Positions 40,291-49,281 are shown, numbered from the stretch's first letter. The stretch: 64,000 nucleotides of DNA from Streptomyces sp. NBC_01224 (GCF_036002945.1 NZ_CP108529.1:4459001-4523000); one strand, 5' to 3'. Numbers and translations are program-made. The notes: generated by a model from the letters alone, not told the origin.

Positions 40291-42486
40291 CTACTCGCCG
40301 CTCTTCGGCCGGGTCAGGTCGTAGAAGGTGGCACTGCCGACCGTGACCTCCTTGAAGTTCTCCTCCACCCAGGAGGAGATCCGGGACGAGGTGCCGCTGT
40401 TGCCGCCGCCCCCGCCCATCCCGCCCGCGATGAAGTAGTGGATCCTGCCGTCCTCGACGTACTTCTTGAACCGGGAGAGCGTCGGGGACGGGTCACTGCC
40501 GTTGAAGCCGCCGATCGCCATCACCGGGTCGCCGGTGGCGAGTTGGTAGCTCGCCGCGTTCTGTGAGCCGATGGCGGCGGCGACCCAGGTGTAGTCGCCG
40601 GCGTTCTTCTCCAGGAGCTTCTCGGCCTCGGCGCTGACGGACGAGCCGTTGAGCAGACCGCCCATGCCGCCGCCTCCCGGGGTGCCGCCTTCGCCCATGC
40701 CGCCGGGAGAGGTGCCTGTACCGGGTGCGGTGCCGGTGCCGGGCATGGCTCCCGGCTGCCGGCCGTTCTGCTGGTTGCCGCCCTGACCCTGCTGCCCGGT
40801 GGGACCGCCGCCCTGGCCGCCCGTCGGAGGCTGACCCATACCGCCGCCCTGCTGGTTGCCCTGGCCGGGGGGCCGCATTCCGCCGCCCATGCCGCCGGGA
40901 CCGCCCCGGCCGCCGCCGGGACCGCCCATGGAACTGGCGCCGGACGGACCGGCCGTGACGATCGAGCCCTGATGCCCGGTGTTCAGCGTGCTGAGGGTGT
41001 ACGCCGTCGGCCCGGCCAGCGACGCGACAAAGCTCACCCCTACCGCTGCGAGCGCCAGTTGACGTCCGAGACGCGCGACGAGCAGCAGGCCTGCCGCTCC
41101 GGCCAGACCGCCGATGAGGACGGCCCAGCGCAGCCACGGCAGATAGTCCGCAGTCCGTCCCAGCAGGACGTACGACCAGAGCGCGGTCACCGCGACCGTC
41201 ACGCCGAGCGCTCCACGCGCCCACCACCTGGCCCGCTCCTCCCACAGGACCGTGGCACCCATACCCACGAGCGCCGCGATGTACGGAGCCAGGGCGACCG
41301 TGTAGTACTGGTGGAAGATGCCGGCCATGAAGCTGAAGACGACCGCCGTCATCAGCAGCGAGCCGCCCCAGGCGAGGAACGCCGCACGGGCCGTGTCGGT
41401 ACGCCTGGCCTTCCAGGTGAGCCAGACGCCCGCGGCGAGCAGGATCAGTGCGGCGGGCAGCAGCCAGGAAATCTGGCCGCCGATCTCGGAGTTGAACATC
41501 CGGCCCATGCCGGTCTCCCCCCACTGACCGCCGGACTGACCGCCGCCGCCCCCGCCTCCTCCGACGCTGCCGGTCTCGTCGCCGTTGATCCGGCCCAGGC
41601 CGTTGTAGCCGAAGGTCAGTTCCAGGAAGGAGTTGTTCTGGGAGCCGCCGATGTACGGACGCGACGAGGCGGGCCACAGTTCGACGATCGCCACCCACCA
41701 GCCGCCCGCGACGACCATCGCCAGTGCCGAGAGCCCGAGTTGGCCGAACCTCTTGCGTACGGAGACCGGCGCGAACACCGCGTAGAGCGCGGCCAGCGGC
41801 GGCAGGATCAGGAACGCCTGCAGGGTCTTGGACAGGAATGCGAAACCGACCGCGACACCCGCCCACACCAGCCACTTGGTCCGGCCGTTCTCCATCGCGC
41901 GCAGCACGCAGTAGACGGTGACGGTCATCAGCAACGCCAGCAGCGCATCCGGGTTGTTGAAGCGGAACATGAGCGCGGCGACGGGCGTGAGCGCGAACAC
42001 CGCCATCGCGATCAGTCCGGCGGGGGCGTTGAAACGGCGGCGTACGGCCGCGTACAGCACCCCGGCCGTGGCCACCCCCATCAGCACCTGCGGAATCAGA
42101 ACCGCCCACGAACCGAGGCCGAAGATCCGCACCGACAGGGCCATCGGCCAGAGCGTGGCCGGGGGCTTGTCGACAGTGATCGCGTTGGCAGCGTCCAACG
42201 AGCCGAAGAAGAAGGCCTTCCAGCTCTGGCTGCCGGCCTGGACGGCCGCGGAGTAGAAGGAGTTGGCGTACCCGGAGGCGCTGAGATTCCACAGGTACGC
42301 GAGCGCGATGACCAGCAGCATGGCCAGGAAGGCGGGCCGCGCCCAGCGCGGGTCCTCGGGCCTGCCCCGCCACACGCGGTGCGCCAAGGGCTTGTTCGGG
42401 CGCGCGTGGCCGCCCCCGGTGGCCGGCGCCGGGGGCGTCGGCACATCCGGCGGGGCCGGAAGGTGGTCGGGTTGCAGCGTGGTCAT
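40291..42486 (-). CDS. GT39/ArnT-like membrane glycosyltransferase with Gly-rich insert
   Basis: The 731-residue protein has about a dozen membrane helices. It begins with a Pro-rich cytoplasmic stretch and contains FSAAV-type YANSFYSAAVQAGSQSWKAF, FGSLDAANAITVDKPPATLW (loop typical of GT39) and LTPVAALMFRFNNPDALLAL. Residues ~520-610 are a Gly/Gln/Met/Pro-rich segment (GGRGGPGGMGGGMRPPGQGN), and the C-terminus is a small soluble domain with IGGFNGSDPSPTLSRFKKYV and a conserved-looking ISSWVEENFKEVT. Likely transfers a sugar from a lipid carrier outside the membrane. ATG 42486 overlaps the stop of the GT2-GtrA gene. Confidence 0.9.
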   Translation of the reverse strand: MTTLQPDHLPAPPDVPTPPAPATGGGHARPNKPLAHRVWRGRPEDPRWARPAFLAMLLVIALAYLWNLSASGYANSFYSAAVQAGSQSWKAFFFGSLDAANAITVDKPPATLWPMALSVRIFGLGSWAVLIPQVLMGVATAGVLYAAVRRRFNAPAGLIAMAVFALTPVAALMFRFNNPDALLALLMTVTVYCVLRAMENGRTKWLVWAGVAVGFAFLSKTLQAFLILPPLAALYAVFAPVSVRKRFGQLGLSALAMVVAGGWWVAIVELWPASSRPYIGGSQNNSFLELTFGYNGLGRINGDETGSVGGGGGGGGQSGGQWGETGMGRMFNSEIGGQISWLLPAALILLAAGVWLTWKARRTDTARAAFLAWGGSLLMTAVVFSFMAGIFHQYYTVALAPYIAALVGMGATVLWEERARWWARGALGVTVAVTALWSYVLLGRTADYLPWLRWAVLIGGLAGAAGLLLVARLGRQLALAAVGVSFVASLAGPTAYTLSTLNTGHQGSIVTAGPSGASSMGGPGGGRGGPGGMGGGMRPPGQGNQQGGGMGQPPTGGQGGGPTGQQGQGGNQQNGRQPGAMPGTGTAPGTGTSPGGMGEGGTPGGGGMGGLLNGSSVSAEAEKLLEKNAGDYTWVAAAIGSQNAASYQLATGDPVMAIGGFNGSDPSPTLSRFKKYVEDGRIHYFIAGGMGGGGGNSGTSSRISSWVEENFKEVTVGSATFYDLTRPKSGE

Positions 42487-43862
42487 CGGGTGTTCCCCAG
42501 TTCGTGGTGAGTGTCATCGGCGCGCCCGGCCGAGGCGGGAGCCGCGAAGGCCGCGGTAGCCGCTGAAGCCGCAGGCGCCCCGGAGGCCCGCTCCGGGAAG
42601 ACCCAGGCGCGGAAGAGCAGGAACCGCAGCACCGTCGCCGCGAGGTTGGCCGTGATCAGTACGGCGAGTTCCGTGCCGTGCGACGGCGATCCGGACGCCG
42701 CTCCCAGTGCGGCCAGCGAGCCGCTGGTCAGCGCGAGACCGATGACGAAGACGACCAGGCCCTGCGCCTGGTGGCGTACGGCTCCGCCCCGGCCGCGTAC
42801 GCCGAAGGTGAGCCTCCGGTTGGCCGCCGTATTGGCGACGGCGGACACCAGCAGCGCGCCGCCGTTGGCGATCTGCGGGCCGAAACCCAGCCGGAAGAGC
42901 GAGTACAGGGCGAGATAGAAGAGCGTGGAAAGCGCGCCGACGACACAGAATCCGACGAGCTGCCGGGCCAGGCCGCGCGGCACCCCGCTCAGAGCGCGGT
43001 CGCGCGGATCGTCCCCGAAGGGCCTCGCCAGCCGGTCCAGCGGCAGTGCGCCGACCGCCAGCGCCCGCCCCACCCGCCACACCCCTTTCAGATCCTCGGT
43101 CGCGGTCCGCACGATGTGGACGGTGGAGTCGGGATCGTCGACCCAGTCGACCGGCACCTCGTGGATACGCAGCCCGGCGCGCTCGGCGAGCACCAGCATC
43201 TCGGTGTCGAAGAACCAACCCGTGTCCTCGACCATCGGCAGCAGCCGCTGCGCGACCTCACGTCGGATGGCCTTGAATCCGCACTGCGCATCGCTGAACC
43301 GGGCGGCCAGCGACGAGCGGAGAACGAGGTTGTAGGCGCGCGAGATGAACTCCCGCTTCGATCCGCGCACCACCCGCGAGCTACGGGCCAGCCGGGAGCC
43401 GATCGCCAGGTCCGAGTGGCCCGAGATCAGCGGTGCGACCAGCGGCAGCAGCGCGTTGAGGTCGGTGGAGAGATCGACGTCCATGTACGCCAGGACCGGG
43501 GCGTCCGAGTGCGACCAGACGGTGCGCAGCGCCCGCCCGCGGCCCTTCTCCTCCAGCCGGCGGGACCGCACCCGGGGCAGCGCCGCCGCGAGCCGGGCCG
43601 CCACCTGCGGTGTCCGGTCGGTGCTCGCGTTGTCCGCGACGGTGATCCGGAAGGCGTACGGGAAGGTGCGCGCCAGATGGTCGTGCAGGCGCAGCACACA
43701 CGGTTCGAGGTCCTTCTCCTCGTTGTAGACGGGTACCACCACATCGAGTACGGGGGCACCTGCCGCATCGACCACTCCGGCGAGGAGATGGTCCCGGGCC
43801 GGCAGGGTGCTCCAAGGAGTGTCGGTTCGCATGCCATCGACACTCGTCGGCCCCGCTGTCAC
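42483..43862 (-). CDS. Bifunctional family-2 glycosyltransferase / GtrA protein
   Basis: A 459-residue protein from GTG 43862 (GTGA overlap with the kinase stop); Met 11 at 43832 is an alternative. Residues ~40-260 are a GT2 domain: LDVVVPVYNEEKDLEPCVLR, VLAYMDVDLSTDLNALLPLV, and DAQCGFKAIRREVAQRLLPM are typical of dolichyl-phosphate-mannose/glucose synthases. The rest has four helices of GtrA: LVGFCVVGALSTLFYLALYS, ALLVSAVANTAANRRLTFGV and FVIGLALTSGSLAALGA. It probably makes and flips a polyprenyl-phosphate sugar for the GT39 enzyme next in the operon. GT2-GtrA fusion is common in actinobacteria. Confidence 0.9.
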   Translation of the reverse strand: MTAGPTSVDGMRTDTPWSTLPARDHLLAGVVDAAGAPVLDVVVPVYNEEKDLEPCVLRLHDHLARTFPYAFRITVADNASTDRTPQVAARLAAALPRVRSRRLEEKGRGRALRTVWSHSDAPVLAYMDVDLSTDLNALLPLVAPLISGHSDLAIGSRLARSSRVVRGSKREFISRAYNLVLRSSLAARFSDAQCGFKAIRREVAQRLLPMVEDTGWFFDTEMLVLAERAGLRIHEVPVDWVDDPDSTVHIVRTATEDLKGVWRVGRALAVGALPLDRLARPFGDDPRDRALSGVPRGLARQLVGFCVVGALSTLFYLALYSLFRLGFGPQIANGGALLVSAVANTAANRRLTFGVRGRGGAVRHQAQGLVVFVIGLALTSGSLAALGAASGSPSHGTELAVLITANLAATVLRFLLFRAWVFPERASGAPAASAATAAFAAPASAGRADDTHHELGNTR

Positions 43863-45424
43863 GCCGATGTGCTGAGCCTGTCCCCCTGCTGTGAGTGCGG
43901 AGCAACCGCGGGAAGCGTCGGCAGATGGACGGCGAACACCGTGTGTCCCGGGACCGAGGCCACCTCCACCCGGCCGCCGTGCGCGGCGACGACGGCCTGC
44001 ACGATGGCGAGACCGAGCCCGGTGGAACCCGCGTGTCGGGAGCGCGAGGCATCACCGCGCGCGAACCGTTCGAAGACATGCGGCAGCAGCTCCGGCGGAA
44101 TGCCGGGCCCGTTGTCCTGGACCTCCAGCGTCACCCAGGGGTGGCCGGCCGCGGCACGCACCCGCACGGTGACGGTGGTGCCGGGCGGGGTGTGCGTACG
44201 GGCGTTCGCCAGCAGATTGACCAGTACCTGATGGAGCCGGGTCGGATCGCCGTACACGGTCGCGGGCTCGTCCGGCAGTTCGAGGCGCCAGTGGTGATCT
44301 CCCTGCCCGGCGGCGCGGGCATCACTCACCGCGTCGACGACGACCGGCGAGAGATCGGTGCTCTCGTGACTCAGCGGGCGCCCGGCATCAAGGCGGGCGA
44401 GCAGCAGCAGATCCTCCACCATGCCCGTCATCCGCTCCGCCTCGGACTCGATCCGTCCCAGGGCATGCCGGGTGTCGGGGCCGGTCTCCTCGCGGCCGCG
44501 CCGGGTCAGTTCGGCGTATCCGCGGATCGAGGCCAGCGGGGTGCGCAGCTCATGGCTGGCGTCCGCGACGAACTGACGTACCCGCATCTCGCTCTCCTGC
44601 CGCACCTCCAGCGCCGAACCGACATGGCCCAGCATCCGGTTGAGCGCCGCGCCCACCTGCCCGACCTCGGTCCGCGGATCGGCCTCGGCCTCGGGGACCC
44701 GCTCCAGGAGAGCCACCTCGCCGCTGTGCAAAGGAAGTTCGGAGACCCGGGTCGCGGTCGCGGCGACCCGGCGCAACGGCCGCAGCGCGACACCGACCAT
44801 GGCGGCGCCCGCGATACCGGCCGCGATCAGACCGGCCCCGGTGACACAGACCTCGACGGTGATCAGGGTGGTGAGGGCGGAGCTCACCTCGGCGGCGGGG
44901 ATGCCGACGAGGATCGTCGTCCCCTGCGGGCCCGCGACGGCCTTCACCCGGTTGGAGCCGAGTCCGGGCAGGTCGATGCTTTGCGCCCCGCCCCCGACAG
45001 GGGTGTCCGCCGCCTCCAGGGCGCTCTGCTGGGCGCCGGTCATCGGCTGCCCGCTGTCCTCGGTCCCCGGTCCCGGCGTGGTGGTGCTCTCCACGACCAC
45101 CCTCGAGTCGGTGACCGAGCCGTCCGACAGAACGGCCCCGAAGGCGCCGACGGGCAGCCCGCGCGCGTCGACGAAGGCCAGCGGGTCGTCGCTCTGCTGT
45201 GCACCGCCGGGCCTCGGCCCCCCGGCGCCGAGGGGCGGCTTGGAGGCCCGGATGGCGATGGATCGCAGCTGATCGTCGAGCTTGCCGTACATATAGCTGC
45301 GGTAGGCGATGGTGGTGACCGAGCCGATGACCGCGGCGACCACGGCGATCAGCGCCACCGCCGAGACCACGAGCCGGGTCCGCAGCGTCCACGGCCCCCG
45401 CCACCGGCTCACGCGCCTACTCAC
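43859..45424 (-). CDS. Sensor histidine kinase
   Basis: The 521-residue protein has an N-terminal helix (RLVVSAVALIAVVAAVIGSV), an extracellular sensor region, a second helix (VEVCVTGAGLIAAGIAGAAM), HAMP, the H-box DASHELRTPLASIRGYAE, N-box VLVNLLANARTHTPPG, and G-boxes VQDNGPGIPPELLPHVFERF and HAGSTGLGLAIVQAVV. All catalytic elements are present, so it should be active. It overlaps the response regulator by eight bases upstream and the glycosyltransferase downstream, indicating one unit that may sense envelope state and adjust surface glycosylation. The stimulus is unknown. Confidence 0.93.
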   Translation of the reverse strand: MSRRVSRWRGPWTLRTRLVVSAVALIAVVAAVIGSVTTIAYRSYMYGKLDDQLRSIAIRASKPPLGAGGPRPGGAQQSDDPLAFVDARGLPVGAFGAVLSDGSVTDSRVVVESTTTPGPGTEDSGQPMTGAQQSALEAADTPVGGGAQSIDLPGLGSNRVKAVAGPQGTTILVGIPAAEVSSALTTLITVEVCVTGAGLIAAGIAGAAMVGVALRPLRRVAATATRVSELPLHSGEVALLERVPEAEADPRTEVGQVGAALNRMLGHVGSALEVRQESEMRVRQFVADASHELRTPLASIRGYAELTRRGREETGPDTRHALGRIESEAERMTGMVEDLLLLARLDAGRPLSHESTDLSPVVVDAVSDARAAGQGDHHWRLELPDEPATVYGDPTRLHQVLVNLLANARTHTPPGTTVTVRVRAAAGHPWVTLEVQDNGPGIPPELLPHVFERFARGDASRSRHAGSTGLGLAIVQAVVAAHGGRVEVASVPGHTVFAVHLPTLPAVAPHSQQGDRLSTSA

Positions 45425-46154
45425 CGGGCTTGATGAGGTATCCCGCCCCGCGCCGGGTGTGGATCATCGGCGACCGCCCGGCGTCGATCTTCTTGCGCAG
45501 ATACGAGATGTACAGCTCGACGACGTTCGCCTGCCCGCCGAAGTCGTAGTTCCACACCCGGTCCAGGATCTGCGCCTTGCTCAGCACCCGCCGCGGATTG
45601 CGCATCAGGAAGCGCAGCAGCTCGAACTCGGTCGCCGTGAGGTGGATGGACGTTTCGCCCCGGCTCACCTCATGGCTGTCCTCGTCGAGCATCAGATCGC
45701 CGACGACGAGCGTCGACTCGCTGCGTACGGCCGCCGTGCCGGACCGCCGGATCAGCCCGCGCAGCCGCGCCACGACCTCCTCCAGGCTGAACGGCTTGGT
45801 GACGTAGTCGTCGCCGCCCGCCGTGAGCCCGGCGATCCGGTCCTCCACCGCGTCGCGCGCGGTCAGGAACAGCACGGGGACCTCGGAGAGCTCCCGCCTC
45901 AGTCTGCCGAGTACGGCGAACCCGTCCGTGTCGGGCAGCATCACATCGAGGATCACCGCATCGGGCCGGAAGTCGCGCGCCATCCGCACGGCACCGGCAC
46001 CGTCCCCGGCGCTGCGCACCTCCCAGCCCTCGTAACGCAGGGCCATGGAGAGCAGCTCGGCGAGCGGAGCCTCGTCGTCCACCACCAGCACACGGACGGG
46101 GCTGCGGTCCGCCCTGCGCAGTTCGGTACGCCCCTGGGGCGAGGTCGTCGTCAT
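45417..46154 (-). CDS. OmpR-family response regulator
   Basis: The 245-residue protein has the receiver with acidic VLVVDDEAPLAELL, the phospho-acceptor Asp in PDAVILDVMLPDTDGFAVLG, the Thr in LFLTARDAVED and the Lys in YVTKPFSLEEVVAR. The C-terminal OmpR winged helix includes VSRGETSIHLTATEFELLRF and NPRRVLSKAQILDRVWNYDF. It partners the overlapping histidine kinase and heads the operon leading into two glycosyltransferases. Confidence 0.95.
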   Translation of the reverse strand: MTTTSPQGRTELRRADRSPVRVLVVDDEAPLAELLSMALRYEGWEVRSAGDGAGAVRMARDFRPDAVILDVMLPDTDGFAVLGRLRRELSEVPVLFLTARDAVEDRIAGLTAGGDDYVTKPFSLEEVVARLRGLIRRSGTAAVRSESTLVVGDLMLDEDSHEVSRGETSIHLTATEFELLRFLMRNPRRVLSKAQILDRVWNYDFGGQANVVELYISYLRKKIDAGRSPMIHTRRGAGYLIKPGE

Positions 46155-46234
46155 GCCTCAACCCTGTGAGGCTCCTCTGAGAGGGCCCTTTCCCGATTCT
46201 GTGAATTCCCTGAGAAAGCGGCCCTCATGGGCCG

Positions 46235-47113
46235 TCAGTCCACGGTGAACAACACGCTCGCGTTCCCGTGGCAGACCGCGCGCAGCCAGTCGTCCCCCAG
46301 CTCCAGCCGTTCCAGAGCGTGCAGCTGATGCGCGTACGGATACGGGATGTTCGGGAAGTCCGTCCCCAGCAGGATCCGGTCCCCGAGCGCCGCGAGCCGC
46401 CCCCGCTCTGCCACCGGGAACGGCGTGAAGTCCTCCGTGAAGTCCGTGAACGCCATCGTCGTATCGAGCCGTACCTCCGGGTACGTCTCCGCCAGCGTCA
46501 GGAACTCCGTGTACTCCGGCATCCCCATGTGCGCCACGATCAGCCGCAGCCGCGGATGCCGGGCGAGCAGCCGGCCGACCGGTTCGGGTCCCGTGTACTT
46601 GCCGGGCGCCGGCCCGGAGCCGCAGTGCATCACCACCGGAACCCCGGCCTCCGCGAGCAGCCCCCACACCGGCTCCAGCAGCAGGTCGTTGGCGTCGTAC
46701 GCGCCGACCTGAAGGTGCGACTTGAAGACCCGAGCCCCCGCCTCCACGGCCTCTCGTACGTACCGCTCCACGCCCTCCTCCGGGAAGAACGTCGCGGTGT
46801 GCAGACAGTCCGGCACCCGGCGCGCGAAGTCGGCCGCCCAGCCGTTCAGCCAGGCCGCCATGTCGGTCTTGTGCGGGTAGAGCATCGAGGTGAACCGGAG
46901 CACTCCGAACGAGCGCAGCAGCGCGAGGCGTTCGTCCTCGTCGTGCCGGTATTCGATCGGCCACTCCATCCCGGTCAGCGGCCCCGCGGAGTCGAAGTAC
47001 GCCCAGACCTTGCGGAGCACCCGCTCCGGCATGAAGTGCGTATGGACATCGATGATCCCGGGCAGCCCCAGCCGTTCCCAGAACCGCACGACGTCGTCGG
47101 CGTCACCACTCAT
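46235..47113 (-). CDS. TIM-barrel amidohydrolase
   Basis: The 292-residue protein is an amidohydrolase-2-type barrel: IIDVHTHFMPERVLR (HxH metal pair), VPVVMHCGSGPAP (His), LIVAHMGMPEYTEFL (His), and LLGTDFPNIPYPYAHQL with the final Asp. It hydrolyses or decarboxylates an unknown substrate. It is monocistronic by spacing, downstream of a small gap after the DUF2797 gene on the same strand. Confidence 0.9.
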   Translation of the reverse strand: MSGDADDVVRFWERLGLPGIIDVHTHFMPERVLRKVWAYFDSAGPLTGMEWPIEYRHDEDERLALLRSFGVLRFTSMLYPHKTDMAAWLNGWAADFARRVPDCLHTATFFPEEGVERYVREAVEAGARVFKSHLQVGAYDANDLLLEPVWGLLAEAGVPVVMHCGSGPAPGKYTGPEPVGRLLARHPRLRLIVAHMGMPEYTEFLTLAETYPEVRLDTTMAFTDFTEDFTPFPVAERGRLAALGDRILLGTDFPNIPYPYAHQLHALERLELGDDWLRAVCHGNASVLFTVD

Positions 47114-47147
47114 TGCACACCCCTTTCACCGTCCGGCCCCGACGATC

Positions 47148-48029
47148 TCAGAACAGCCCGCCCTGGACGCCACCACCCCCGATGTCGGCCACCGGCACGC
47201 CCACCCCTGCCCGCGCGTCGGCGCCCGTCAGCTCCCACCCGGTCATCAGCCGGGTGTCGAGCACCACGACCCCGTCCTTCACCGTCTCCAGATGCAGATC
47301 GGGCCCCGCCGCCGCCACCAGCCGCCCCGCGACCACGCCCCCGTCGACCAGCTCGGTGACCGCCCACGCCACCTCGACCGCGCCGTCAAGACCGAACAGC
47401 CCGGCATGATCGACCGCCTCGAAGGGCAACCGCTCCAGCGACTGCGGCCACCCGGCCCCCTCCAGCGCCGCGGCCCGCCCGTAGAGCTGCGCCACCTCGG
47501 CCCGCCGCTCCGCCACCCCCGGCAGCACCGCGCGCACGGCCCGTTTCCTGGCGTACGGAATCCGGTCCGGCACCCCGAGCGCCGACCGCAGCAGTTCCTC
47601 GGTCCGCCGCGCCGCCATCAACGGCCCCCGCCCCAGCCAGCTGAACACCACGGCCCCCTGCTCCCGCAGCCGCGCCGCCTCCCGCTCCTCGGCGGTGATC
47701 CCGACCTTCACCATCCCCGGCCCGAACCAGGCGAGATACACGCGGTACGTCCGGGGGTCATCGGCGATCGTGTCAGCGGCCACCGAGTGCGCCCGGTCCA
47801 GCCGCGCGCACTCAGGACACCGTGCCCCCGCGCTGCGCCCCGACACCACGGCCTTCACCGGACACGCATTCCCTCGCGCCCCGACGCAGCATCGCTCCCC
47901 CACGGCCCGGAAGCCGAGCTCCGTCCCGTAGGACAGCACACTCACCCGAACGGCCCCGCCCCGACGCCACCCCAGCACGGGCGACCCCTGCGCGTTGGGC
48001 CATCGCAGCCCGGTGCACTGCCACCCCAT
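47148..48029 (-). CDS. DUF2797 protein
   Basis: A 293-residue protein from ATG 48029 (a longer frame runs into the tRNA terminator). It contains CVGARGNACPVKAVVS and GARCPECARLDRAHS as zinc-like cysteine pairs, then VYLAWFGPGMVKVGITAEER (a GIY-YIG-like Y...G..KVGI element) and LFSWLGR-type VVFSWLGRGPLMAARRTEEL. GIY-YIG-like residues suggest nuclease ancestry, but DUF2797 function is unknown. It lies beside two tRNA genes. Confidence 0.88.
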   Translation of the reverse strand: MGWQCTGLRWPNAQGSPVLGWRRGGAVRVSVLSYGTELGFRAVGERCCVGARGNACPVKAVVSGRSAGARCPECARLDRAHSVAADTIADDPRTYRVYLAWFGPGMVKVGITAEEREAARLREQGAVVFSWLGRGPLMAARRTEELLRSALGVPDRIPYARKRAVRAVLPGVAERRAEVAQLYGRAAALEGAGWPQSLERLPFEAVDHAGLFGLDGAVEVAWAVTELVDGGVVAGRLVAAAGPDLHLETVKDGVVVLDTRLMTGWELTGADARAGVGVPVADIGGGGVQGGLF

Positions 48030-48069
48030 GTACGAACTCCCGGATTCCGATTCAGGCGGAGGGAATGCC

Positions 48070-48101
48070 AAGAGGCCCCCGGATGAATCCGGGGGCCTCT
48101 T
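48070..48101 (-). terminator. Terminator after tRNA-Arg
   Basis: AAGAGGCCCCCGGA and its complement (48070-48083, 48088-48101) form a perfect 14-bp stem with a 4-nt loop just downstream of tRNA-Arg. Confidence 0.85.
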
Positions 48102-48108
48102 GGGACTG

Positions 48109-48181
48109 TGCACTCGGCAGGATTCGAACCTGCAACCTTCTGATCCGTAGTCAGATGCTCTATCCGTTAAGCTACGAGTGC
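48109..48181 (-). tRNA. tRNA-Arg (ACG)
   Basis: Acceptor GCACTCG pairs with CGAGTGC. The anticodon arm TCTGA-CTACGGA-TCAGA gives anticodon ACG, decoding CGU/CGC/CGA after A34-to-inosine by TadA, whose gene is in this window. The T-arm TTCGAAT and a 73-base length are normal. Confidence 0.95.
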
Positions 48182-48359
48182 TTAGCGTTCCGGGCTTTTC
48201 TGCCTGGTCGGCGTTGCGGGAACAACATTACATGACCTGCGCCGTAGCGCGAAATCCTTTAGCCACACCACCTCTGACCTGCGAAAACACCCCGTTTGGG
48301 GCTGCCGTGGGCGACTGTCCGACCAGACACCCGAGCGGGCCGCGGGCCACCACGGGGCC

Positions 48360-48421
48360 GTATCCGGACCGCCCGGGTCCGGATACGACCGAAGCCCCGT
48401 GTCGGCGACACGGGGCTTCGG
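48360..48421 (-). terminator. Double-hairpin terminator after tRNA-Ser(GCT)
   Basis: A 15-bp stem CCGAAGCCCCGTGTC / GACACGGGGCTTCGG (48389-48403, 48407-48421) is followed by an 11-bp stem GTATCCGGACC / GGTCCGGATAC (48360-48370, 48376-48386). Confidence 0.85.
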
Positions 48422-48429
48422 TGATGAAG

Positions 48430-48520
48430 CGGAGGCGGAGGGATTTGAACCCTCGATGGGCTTTAAGACCCAAACCGCATTAGCAGTGCGGCGCCATAGA
48501 CCGGACTAGGCGACGCCTCC
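48430..48520 (-). tRNA. tRNA-Ser (GCT)
   Basis: Acceptor GGAGGCG pairs with CGCCTCC. The anticodon loop CTGCTAA, flanked by GCAC/ATGC, reads GCU for AGC/AGU. The 91-base length with a long variable arm fits a class II serine tRNA. Confidence 0.95.
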
Positions 48521-48759
48521 AGCACACCCCGCGCGAGCGCGAGTGGTGCGTGCAGATGATGACACAGCTGAGCACTGCCTCACCAATCGCTGCCTACGGT
48601 ACTAGGCAGTCGGGCACGAGGGCAAAGCGACTGCGGTTGCGCAACGCCGTGGCGTGCGGAGCGTTAGTGAGATGAGGGAGGCGCCGCCTTCCCGTTCTTC
48701 CCATCGTTCCAACCACTGTCCCGTCCCTCTCGTCGAAGTGCACGAGCACAGGAGCCCGC

Positions 48760-49212
48760 ATGTTGCGTCGCCTCGCCCTCACCGTCGTCGTGTCTCTCGC
48801 CGCGCTGTCCGCCGCCGCGCCGGGTGCGACCGCGGCCACCGCCCCCCTCCCGCTGCCGCTGCCCCTGCTGCACGCCGACGACGCCCGTACCCGATTGATG
48901 GTGACGGTCTCGGGCACGGGAGATCCTGCGGCCGAGGGCGTCTTCGAGCTGAAGTGCGGGCCGGCGGGCGGCAGCCACCCGGCGGCGCAGCAGGCCTGCG
49001 ACCGGCTGGACGAGCTGGCCGCCGAGGGCGCGGACCCGTTCGCCCCGGTGCCCGGGGACGCGATGTGCACCCAGCAGTTCGGGGGTCCGGCCACCGCCCG
49101 GGTCACCGGGACCTGGCGGGGCAGGAGCATCGACACGGCCTTCGAACGGACCAACGGCTGCGCGATTTCGCGCTGGAACGGGCTGCGGCCGGTGCTCCCC
49201 AACGTCCGATGA
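48760..49212 (+). CDS. SSI-type subtilisin inhibitor with unusual P1 residue
   Basis: The 150-residue precursor has a signal peptide (LTVVVSLAALSAAAPGATAA) and the SSI fold. Cysteine pairs are expected at 66/80 (LKCGPAGG ... QQACDRLDELAAE) and 103/134 (AMCTQQFGGPATARVTGTWR ... NGCAISRWN). Aligning with SSI, where the reactive loop is CPMV, puts Gln 105 at P1 (C-T-Q-Q), not the Met, Lys or Arg common in this family. It is a secreted protease inhibitor that often binds subtilisins or transglutaminase-activating proteases. Specificity is uncertain with Gln at P1. Confidence 0.88.
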   Translation: MLRRLALTVVVSLAALSAAAPGATAATAPLPLPLPLLHADDARTRLMVTVSGTGDPAAEGVFELKCGPAGGSHPAAQQACDRLDELAAEGADPFAPVPGDAMCTQQFGGPATARVTGTWRGRSIDTAFERTNGCAISRWNGLRPVLPNVR

Positions 49213-49269
49213 GCAGGGGTCCACATCCCTGCCCACGGCATATCGAACGTCACGTGACGGGCTGGAGTC

Positions 49270-49281
49270 GTACACCGTATG
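49270..49281. promoter_or_regulatory. Isolated copy of the TetR-type operator 12-mer
   Basis: GTACACCGTATG equals, on the complementary strand, the third operator site of the exporter-tetR locus (39361-39372). It lies between the SSI gene and the PAS protein, about 150 bases upstream of the latter. Whether it is bound is unknown. Confidence 0.45.

Noticed and set aside
48430..48520. Possible attachment site beside the tRNA genes
   Set aside because: No integrase, no direct repeat of the tRNA 3' end and no composition shift next to tRNA-Ser(GCT) or tRNA-Arg.
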